DNA of 64,000 nt from contig DATGFN010000015.1 of NCBI GenBank assembly GCA_035308965.1, forward strand, positions 124,001 to 188,000, given 5' to 3'. The notes under the pieces were generated by a model. That model was not told where the DNA came from, did not search any database, and worked only from the letters and a program-made list of their open reading frames with translations. Source of the DNA: DASYXZ01 sp035308965 (lineage in GTDB: Bacteria; Acidobacteriota; Terriglobia; UBA7540). The position numbers and the translations under genes were made by a program. Below are positions 57,824 through 64,000 of the stretch, piece by piece (position 1 is the first letter of the stretch; each line of letters begins with the position of its first letter).

Positions 57824-59872
57824 TTAAGGTGCGGCGACAGTCAGGCTATAGACACGGGTACTGGTATTGCCGTTGGAATCTGTGGCCTGAAGGGAGAACG
57901 TATAGGTCCCAGCGGGAGCAGTGACGGTTCCGGTGATGTAACACACATTGGCGCTCGCGGGGCTAAGAGCCAGGCCGGCAGGAAGCGTGCTGCCCGAGGG
58001 GACGCTCCACGTGACAGGCGGGAAACCGCCCGTAGCGAGGAAATCCGTGCTATATGCCGCCCCCGATGTTGCACCTGGAAGAACACCGCTATTGTAGGAA
58101 GCGAGATACAACGGCGGTATGACAGAGACCGAAAAGGTGTAGGAGACCACGTGCGAAGCCGAGTCACCCACTTGGACTGGGAACGGAAAGGTGCCGCTTG
58201 AGGTCGGGGTTCCGGAAATCACTCCGGCAGCAGAGAGCGTCAACCCGGGGGGCAGCGACACGCCCTCGTAAGTCCAAGTGTAAGGAGGGGTCGCGCCCGA
58301 CGCCGTCAACGTCGAACTGTAAGGCGTCCCTTGGTGGGGCGACGGAGGGCTAGTCGTGCTTATTGTAAGCCCTCCGGTGGACGGTGGAGCGACGACGGCC
58401 AGAGTATAGGCCTTGGTAGCGATATGCCCGGCGGTATCTGTGGCCTGAAGGGAGAACGTATAGTTCCCGGGGGCAGCGGTTACCATTCCAACGCCTGCCG
58501 AGAGTCTACAAGTATTGGCACTCGAGGCGCTCACATTCAGGCCGGTCGGTAGTGCGCTGCCCGAGGCCACGCTGCACGAGAGTGGCGTGAACCCACCCGT
58601 AGCGAGGATATCGATGCTGTATGCACTTCCCTGTATTTCTGAGCCTGGAATAACACCGTTTGAGTAGGATGCGAAGGCCAATGTCCCTGGTACTGTGGCT
58701 GTAAAGGTGTAGGAGGCCGTGCGCGAAGCCGAATCAGTCACTTGGACTGGGAACGGAAAGGAGCCGCTCGCGGTCGGGGTTCCGGAAATCACCCCCGCAG
58801 CAGAGAGCGTCAAGCCGGGAGGCAGCGACACGCCCATGAAGGACCAGGTGTAAGGCGCAGTCCCACCCGTCGCCGCCAGGGTCGCGCTGTAGGCCTGACC
58901 GGGATAGCCGGGCCCAATTGAAGTGGTCGTGATGCCCAGCGGAGCCGCCGACGAAATCGAATAATTGTAGGTGGCCGAATGCGACGCCGAGTCACTCACT
59001 TGGGCTGTGAACGAATAAGAACCGCTCGCCGTCGGCGTCCCGGAAATCGCTCCGGTACTCGAGAGCGTAAGGCCGGTAGGCAGCGTCCCACTGCTCAGGG
59101 TCCAACTGTAAGGCGAGGTCCCGCCCGTCGCGGCCAGGGTCGCGCTGTAAGCTGTCCCGGTGGTGCCGGCGGGAACCGAAGTGGTCGAAATCGCCAGCGG
59201 TGGGGTGGGCGGGGCTCCCATCGCAATCGAGGTCGAATAGGTGTAGCTGGCCGAGTTTGAGGCCGAATCTTTCACCGCGCCTACAAAAGAATAAGAGCCG
59301 CTGGTGGTAGGGGTTCCTGAAATCGCCCCGGCAGCAGAGAGGGTCAGGCCGGCCGGCAGCGCCCCGCTGCTCACGGACCACGTGTAAGGCGCAGTTCCAC
59401 CTGTTGCCGTCAGGTTGGCGCTGTATGCTGTCCCGGTGGTGCCGATGGGAACTGAAGTGGTTGAAATCGCCAGCGGGCTGGCGGTCGTGTTGGTTGTGGT
59501 GGTCGTCGAAGACGTGGTCGCAGGCGCAAGTATGGTAAACGTTACCGAATTCGTTGTGACATATGTTGTAGAGGTTTTGGTGACGGTACTCGGATACCTT
59601 ACTGCGATGGATACTGTGCCGGCGGTGGCAAGCAACGTGGCCGGCACCGTAACCGACAGCTGCGTACTGCTGACGCCGACTGTGGATTGAGCGACGCCGT
59701 TCCACAGCACCATCGACCCGCTTCCAAAGCTTCCATTGACCGTCAAAGTGATGCTCCCGCTCCCGGCGGTCGCGCTGGTGGGCGAGATGGAGATGGTGGT
59801 GGCACTAAAAGCCGAAGACGCCAGAACCAGCACCATGACGAGAGTTGCGATTCCCAGCTTAAATCGTGACAT
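57824..59872 (-). CDS. secreted protein with IPT/TIG-like domain and six putative-Ig repeats
   Basis: From the ATG at 59872 (GGGAGGGG just upstream) the product has a signal peptide (LGIATLVMVLVLASSAFS), an N-terminal IPT/TIG-like domain of about 85 residues and a Thr-rich linker. Six He_PIG-type repeats follow with the pattern TGTAYSATLAATGGTxPYxW...LPxGLTLSxxGxISGTPTxSGSYSF. Repeats 3 and 5 are alike (VSLPPGLTLSAAGVISGTPT, FPFPVQV), and so are 4 and 6 (ASYxxGV, LATGGF), showing duplication of a two-repeat unit. It is probably a surface or adhesion protein. The frame to 59935 includes non-coding sequence. Confidence 0.85.
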   Translation of the reverse strand: MSRFKLGIATLVMVLVLASSAFSATTISISPTSATAGSGSITLTVNGSFGSGSMVLWNGVAQSTVGVSSTQLSVTVPATLLATAGTVSIAVRYPSTVTKTSTTYVTTNSVTFTILAPATTSSTTTTTNTTASPLAISTTSVPIGTTGTAYSANLTATGGTAPYTWSVSSGALPAGLTLSAAGAISGTPTTSGSYSFVGAVKDSASNSASYTYSTSIAMGAPPTPPLAISTTSVPAGTTGTAYSATLAATGGTSPYSWTLSSGTLPTGLTLSSTGAISGTPTASGSYSFTAQVSDSASHSATYNYSISSAAPLGITTTSIGPGYPGQAYSATLAATGGTAPYTWSFMGVSLPPGLTLSAAGVISGTPTASGSFPFPVQVTDSASRTASYTFTATVPGTLAFASYSNGVIPGSEIQGSAYSIDILATGGFTPLSCSVASGSALPTGLNVSASSANTCRLSAGVGMVTAAPGNYTFSLQATDTAGHIATKAYTLAVVAPPSTGGLTISTTSPPSPHQGTPYSSTLTASGATPPYTWTYEGVSLPPGLTLSAAGVISGTPTSSGTFPFPVQVGDSASHVVSYTFSVSVIPPLYLASYNSGVLPGATSGAAYSTDFLATGGFPPVTWSVPSGSTLPAGLALSPASANVCYITGTVTAPAGTYTFSLQATDSNGNTSTRVYSLTVAAP

Positions 59873-60202
59873 AACCCCTCCCTTTAAGGTCGAATGCGGG
59901 CCGGAATTTGCCGCGCTCCTGCATGACCTCTTCACTACAGTTTTGAATTAGGGTCAGCCCTATACCGGCCCTTGTTGGAATAAACGCAAACGGCGGGCGA
60001 AAAACCGCAAGGTTTGAAAAAATATTTTGCAGGGGCGCGGCTGGAGTGTTGGAGCGTCGCTCTATGCGCGTCGTTTTCTTTAAGACGGTCGCAGACTGCC
60101 TCTACCGTCAAAAGTCCGGCCATGGGAGCCCAAAAGATTCAAAAAACTTCCCTGAAATGAACGTGGTAAGATACCCGCCAGCGCAAAACCAACGAGGATT
60201 TA
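59873..60202. promoter_or_regulatory. 330-base divergent intergenic region
   Basis: This region separates the leftward Ig-repeat gene from the rightward sigma factor gene and must contain both promoters. It holds an AT-rich core (GAAAAAATATTTTGC near 60013) and no supported gene. I cannot assign exact promoter boxes. Confidence 0.35.
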
Positions 60203-60787
60203 ATGGCAGGGCTGTCCGGAAGCGATGTATCCCAGCTTTTGCTGGCTTGGAACGGAGGAGACGACCGCGCGCTGGAAAAGCTCATGCCCATCGTGTACGA
60301 CGAGCTGCGCCGGATGGCCCACCAGTACATGGCTCTCCAGCAGCCGGGCCACACCCTGCAGAGCACCGCGCTGGTGAATGAGGTTTATCTGCGTCTGGTG
60401 GATTCTGCCAATGCCAGTTGGCAAAATCGAATTCATTTCTTTGCAGTGTGCGCCCGGGCGATGCGGCAGATTCTGGTGGATTGGGCGCGGTCCCGCCAGG
60501 CGCAGAAGCGAGGCGGCGAAGTCCGGCCGCTTCAGCTGGACGAACCCTTGGCCGTCACCGAGGCGCAGGATGTGGACCTGATCGCTTTGGACCAGGCCTT
60601 AAATTCCCTGGCCGCCATGGATCCCCGCCGCAGCCGGGTGGTGGAACTGCACTTCTTCGGGGGCCTCGACCTGGAGGAAACGGCCGAGGTGATGAAGGTT
60701 TCCAGCGATACGGTGCTGCGCGACTGGAAGCTGGCCAAGAGTTGGCTGCGCTGTGAGATGAGCGGAGAAAAGTTGGATGGATCCTGA
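60203..60787 (+). CDS. ECF-type RNA polymerase sigma factor (TIGR02999-like)
   Basis: The 194-residue protein has sigma-70 region 2 (LMPIVYDELRRMAHQYM, HTLQSTALVNEVYLRLVD, FFAVCARAMRQILVDWARSR) and region 4 with an HTH (VVELHFFGGLDLEETAEVMKVSSDTVLRDWKLAKSWL). This is the form common in Acidobacteria and Planctomycetes and usually paired with a kinase. Its last 11 bases overlap the kinase gene, so translation is coupled and the kinase is the likely regulator. No anti-sigma factor gene is present. Confidence 0.95.
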   Translation: MAGLSGSDVSQLLLAWNGGDDRALEKLMPIVYDELRRMAHQYMALQQPGHTLQSTALVNEVYLRLVDSANASWQNRIHFFAVCARAMRQILVDWARSRQAQKRGGEVRPLQLDEPLAVTEAQDVDLIALDQALNSLAAMDPRRSRVVELHFFGGLDLEETAEVMKVSSDTVLRDWKLAKSWLRCEMSGEKLDGS

Positions 60788-63700
60788 GCGTTGGCAGAAA
60801 ATCGCCGAGATCTACCAGGCCGCGCTTGACGAGGAACCAGGCCGCAGAGCTGCTTTCCTGGAGCAAGCCTGCGGCGGGGATGACGCCCTGCGGCGGGCCG
60901 TGGAAAAGCTGCTGGCACAGAACGAGAAAGACGATGACTTCCTGGAAGTGGCGGCGCTGGACGTGGCGGCCAAGGGGGTGGCTCAGGATCAGGCCCGCCA
61001 TCCTGAGGCGCCGGTGCAACCTGACGTCCTGGTGGGCAGTACGATCTCGCATTACCGTGTCCTCCAAAAGCTGGGTGGCGGGGGCATGGGGGTCGTTTAC
61101 AAGGCGAAGGACACGCGCCTGGGCCGCGAAGTGGCTCTGAAGTTTCTGCCCAGCGTCACAAGTATTGGTTCGTCAGGAAACGCGCAAGATCCCGCCCACA
61201 GCCCACTGAGTGCGGCGGCCCTGCATGATTCACAAGCGCGCGAGCGCTTCCAGCGCGAAGCGCGCGCCGCCTCGGCACTCAACCATCCCAACATCTGTAC
61301 GGTTCACGACATTGACGAGTTTGAGGGCTACCCCCTCATCGCCATGGAGCTTCTGGAAGGCCGCACCCTGAAAGAACTACTGGTAGGGGCGGGCCTCGCC
61401 CCCGCCCATGGTCGTCCACAAGGGGCGCCCCTGGCGATTGAAAACCTCCTCGATCTCTCGATCCAAATTGCCGACGCTCTGGACGCGGCCCACAGCAAGG
61501 GCATCATTCACCGGGACATCAAACCGGCCAACATTTTCGTCACCAGCCGCGGCGTGCCCAAGGTTTTGGATTTTGGCCTGGCGAAAATACAGGAATTAGG
61601 AATTAGGAGTTCGGAATTAGTGGCCGACCCGTCATTGTCCAGGAGCGAAGAGAAAACGTCCGATCCCCCCCTAATTCCTAATTCCGAATTCCTAATCCCT
61701 GGTTCACATCTCACCACCCCAGGCAGCGCCGTGGGCACTGTGGCCTACATGTCGCCGGAGCAGGCCCGAGGCGAGGAAGTCGACACTCGCACGGACCTGT
61801 TCAGCCTGGGGAGTGTCCTGTACGAGATGGCGACGGGCGCGCAAGCATTCCGGGGGAGAACCTCCGGAGCCATTTTTGGCGCCATCCTGCACGAAGCCCC
61901 GAAGCCACCGCTCAGCTTAAAGCCTGACCTACCACCCAAGATCGAGGAAATCATTTTCAAGGCATTGGAAAAAGACCGCGACCTGCGATATCAGAGCGCC
62001 GCCGAGTTGCGCGCCGACCTGAAGCGCCTGAAGCGTGACTCGGATTCGGGCCGTAGTCCAGTTCCGGCGTCACAACCGGGGAATTTTGTAATCAGTGGGC
62101 CGTCCGGTCAGTCGCCGAGTGTATTTCGGGCCGAATCGCCAGCGGGCAAATCGGTGCGACAGAACGAGAGCTCCGATTCGCAGATCATTGTGGGCATGGT
62201 GAAGCGCCATAAAACGAAACTGCTCGCCGTGGTGGCTGGAGCGTGCTTGATCACCGCCGTTGCGCTCTGGATGGTCTGGCGCTCGCGCCAGCTCTTGCCT
62301 GAGTTGACCGAAGTTCAGTTAACGCAAAACCCTTCCGAAGCGCCCGTGGTGGATGCAGCGATTTCGCCGAATGGCAATCTCCTGGCTTATGCCGACTCGA
62401 GCGGTCTCAACTTGAAAGTGATCAGTTCGAGCGAAGTTCACGCTCTGCCCACCCCCGCGGACGCCCAGATCAGGCGAATTGTCTGGTTTCCCGACAGCTC
62501 CAATTTCCTGTTCACGTTGATCTCGACTCAAAACGCGCAGCGCCAACTTTGGGCGGGATCGATTTTCGGCGGCTCGCCCCGCTTGCTGCGCACCGATGTG
62601 GAGAACATCTCGATCTCTCCGGATGGATCCGAACTGCTCTTTACGACCGGTGCTCATGACGCAATCTGGGCGATGGATAAGAGCGGAGAGAACGCGAGAA
62701 AACTGATTTCCAGGGATGGGCTTTACTTCTATAACCCTGCCTGGTGTGCAGGGCGGCGGAAAGTTCTTTACTTGCTTGCGCACGAACTGAGCGGCCCCCT
62801 CCCATCTCCCGATGCCACCCTCGAATCGTGGGACCTGGAAACAGGCCGATCGGTCACGGTGAGCAAACTTTGCCGCGAGTTCGTCGTATTGCCCGGCGAA
62901 CGTCTCCTCTACGTCGCCCACGATGACTCGCTTTGGGAAGCGCCCTTCGACCCTCAGACCTCCCAGCCCATGGGGCTCCCGCGGCGAATTGGCGAACAGA
63001 GGGCCTATACCCATCCGACGGCATCGACCGACGGGAAGCGTGCTGCAATTTTGAAGGTCTTCACCGGCGTGGGTGGGGGGCTCGGGTCGGTCGTGTTTGT
63101 GTCAGACCTGGGCAACGACGGAAGAAGTCTCAACAACGTCCGCCGGCTGACTCTGGGGCCTAATGACTGGCCTCACGACTGGACCCCAGACAGCCAAGCC
63201 GTCGTCTTCGAATCACAGCGCAATGGCGCTTTCAATATCTTCCAGCAACGGCTCGGTGAGCGAGTGGCGGAGCCGCTGGTGACAGGCAGGGACTACGCAG
63301 CTTACGGCCGTTTCAGCCCTGATGGCGCTTGGTTGCTCTACCGCACCAATGACACCAGCCAACCTTCGAATGGCCCAAGCCGGCTGATGCGAATACCGGC
63401 TGCCGGGGGCACTTCGGAAGTGGTCATTGATGGTCAGGGGCTGGAGAATTATTACTGCACGCCCCGGGCTGCCAACCTGTGCGTGCTGGGAGAACGGGAG
63501 AAAGACCAACTGGTCTTTTATGCCTTCGACCCCGCACAGAAACTCCCCACGGGAGGAATCTCGCAAAGTGATCTGCACGAGTTGGCCCGAACAGACTATC
63601 ACCCCACCGACTGGGGCCTCTCGCCCGACGGCGCCAGCATTGCCATGGTTCGTTCCGACAACCGCGAAGCGCGCGTCCACATCATCTCTCTTCCGAGGCG

Positions 63701-63995
63701 TGGCCACGCGGGGCAGGTTTCGGGAGAAGCCACGGTGCGCGACCTGCTCGTGGAGGGCTGGACGAATCTGTATAACTTGAATTGGGCCGCGGACGGAAAG
63801 GGATGGTACATCTGCAACAACCTTGGCGAGGGCGGATCTTCTTTCCTCTACGTCGACCTCAAGGGCCACGCCACCGTCATCCAGTCGCCGGGGAACCTAG
63901 GCACGTTTTGGGGCGTGCCCTCTCCCGACGGACACCACCTGGCCTTCTCCAAAACCACGTTCACGGAGAACGCATGGCTGCTTCAGAATTTTTAG
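60777..63995 (+). CDS. receptor-type Ser/Thr protein kinase with PD40 propeller
   Basis: The 1072-residue protein has an N-terminal helical region (1-85) and a PknB-type kinase domain from about residue 90. GGGGMGVVYKAKD, the lysine in VALKFLP, HRDIKPANIFV near 245, DFGLAKI near 264, GTVAYMSPEQARG near 319 and the later helices are all present. One membrane helix follows near 480-500 (LLAVVAGACLITAVALWMVW), then a periplasmic PD40/TolB-like propeller. Two repeat insertions disturb the kinase: a TAGGGGCG-type repeat near residues 203-219 and a 37-codon inverted repeat between DFG and GTVAYMSPE. Both keep the frame. It is coupled to the ECF sigma gene. Confidence 0.93.
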   Translation: MDPERWQKIAEIYQAALDEEPGRRAAFLEQACGGDDALRRAVEKLLAQNEKDDDFLEVAALDVAAKGVAQDQARHPEAPVQPDVLVGSTISHYRVLQKLGGGGMGVVYKAKDTRLGREVALKFLPSVTSIGSSGNAQDPAHSPLSAAALHDSQARERFQREARAASALNHPNICTVHDIDEFEGYPLIAMELLEGRTLKELLVGAGLAPAHGRPQGAPLAIENLLDLSIQIADALDAAHSKGIIHRDIKPANIFVTSRGVPKVLDFGLAKIQELGIRSSELVADPSLSRSEEKTSDPPLIPNSEFLIPGSHLTTPGSAVGTVAYMSPEQARGEEVDTRTDLFSLGSVLYEMATGAQAFRGRTSGAIFGAILHEAPKPPLSLKPDLPPKIEEIIFKALEKDRDLRYQSAAELRADLKRLKRDSDSGRSPVPASQPGNFVISGPSGQSPSVFRAESPAGKSVRQNESSDSQIIVGMVKRHKTKLLAVVAGACLITAVALWMVWRSRQLLPELTEVQLTQNPSEAPVVDAAISPNGNLLAYADSSGLNLKVISSSEVHALPTPADAQIRRIVWFPDSSNFLFTLISTQNAQRQLWAGSIFGGSPRLLRTDVENISISPDGSELLFTTGAHDAIWAMDKSGENARKLISRDGLYFYNPAWCAGRRKVLYLLAHELSGPLPSPDATLESWDLETGRSVTVSKLCREFVVLPGERLLYVAHDDSLWEAPFDPQTSQPMGLPRRIGEQRAYTHPTASTDGKRAAILKVFTGVGGGLGSVVFVSDLGNDGRSLNNVRRLTLGPNDWPHDWTPDSQAVVFESQRNGAFNIFQQRLGERVAEPLVTGRDYAAYGRFSPDGAWLLYRTNDTSQPSNGPSRLMRIPAAGGTSEVVIDGQGLENYYCTPRAANLCVLGEREKDQLVFYAFDPAQKLPTGGISQSDLHELARTDYHPTDWGLSPDGASIAMVRSDNREARVHIISLPRRGHAGQVSGEATVRDLLVEGWTNLYNLNWAADGKGWYICNNLGEGGSSFLYVDLKGHATVIQSPGNLGTFWGVPSPDGHHLAFSKTTFTENAWLLQNF
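61383..61435 (+). repeat. in-frame TAGGGGCG-family repeat inside the kinase gene
   Basis: GGTAGGGGCGGGCCTCGCCC then CCGCCCATGGTCGTCCACAA and GGGGCGCCCCTGG is a known style of acidobacterial spacer repeat. It is translated here as VGAGLAPAHGRPQGAP between kinase helix D and helix E. A related copy lies at 57274-57300. Confidence 0.65.
61590..61701. repeat. in-frame word-iterated inverted repeat in the kinase activation segment
   Basis: The left arm CAGGAATTAGGAATTAGGAG then TTCGGAATTAG (61590-61620) is mirrored by the right arm (61670-61701), whose reverse complement reads CCAGGGATTAGGAATTCGGA then ATTAGGAATTAGG. It adds about 37 codons between DFGLAKI and GTVAYMSPEQ without breaking the frame. 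Confidence 0.8.
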
Positions 63996-64000
63996 GATCG

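Noticed and set aside
1..64000. CRISPR arrays, rRNA genes and a complete tRNA
   Set aside because: No regularly spaced identical repeats, no rRNA-like stretch and no full cloverleaf were seen on either strand by eye.

Overview
The window reads as chromosomal DNA of a GC-rich soil-type Acidobacteriota bacterium. No 16S or other taxonomic marker is present. The assignment rests on gene style: a sigma factor of the Acidobacteria/Planctomycetes ECF type coupled to a Ser/Thr kinase with a PD40 propeller, a CadC-like winged-helix/TolB-propeller regulator, putative-Ig repeat proteins, GH127 enzymes, and a cytochrome bc/oxidase supercluster with a multiheme cytochrome c.

Layout. 1-13 kb: end of a DUF3108-like gene, a YihY membrane protein, then a leftward housekeeping block (comEC, rlmD, a hypothetical, coaX, birA, valS, a receiver-domain protein). 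12.7-28.5 kb: one leftward respiratory supercluster, read from the right as Rieske protein, split cytochrome b (N and C halves), octaheme cytochrome c, a cupredoxin-like lipoprotein, oxidase subunits II, I, III, III and IV, a small CxxC membrane protein, heme A synthase, heme O synthase, a small membrane protein, a methyltransferase and a DUF420 protein. Electrons would run quinol -> bc complex -> octaheme cytochrome/cupredoxin -> heme-copper oxidase, with cofactor synthesis encoded downstream. 28.7-34.5 kb: an SPFH protein, a fluoride riboswitch controlling crcB plus a DUF190 gene, a divergent heptaheme cytochrome/TPR protein, and a PilZ protein. 34.6-38.2 kb: a GH127 enzyme and a BNR/sialidase-like protein.

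38.5-42.8 kb is a mobile element not explained by host metabolism. It has 19-bp perfect terminal inverted repeats, an 11-bp direct repeat at both outer edges, an IS1-like transposase and several small passenger genes. One passenger is a proteasome-beta-like Ntn hydrolase that keeps the Thr1/Asp17/Lys33 signature. 42.9-48.3 kb: proline dehydrogenase, a second GH127-like gene broken by one in-frame stop, and a winged-helix/propeller regulator. 48.8-54.5 kb: a set of envelope proteins, including two OmpA-domain proteins. 54.5-57.2 kb: a decayed integrated element (3' half of a tRNA-Arg gene, two HTH proteins, a serine recombinase with an in-frame stop). 57.3-64 kb: PilZ protein, Ig-repeat protein, ECF sigma factor and receptor-type kinase.

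Many spacers hold imperfect long inverted repeats built from short iterated words, with a different word at each site. One lies in frame inside the kinase activation segment. These repeats, the mobile element and its proteasome-like passenger are the most unusual signals here.
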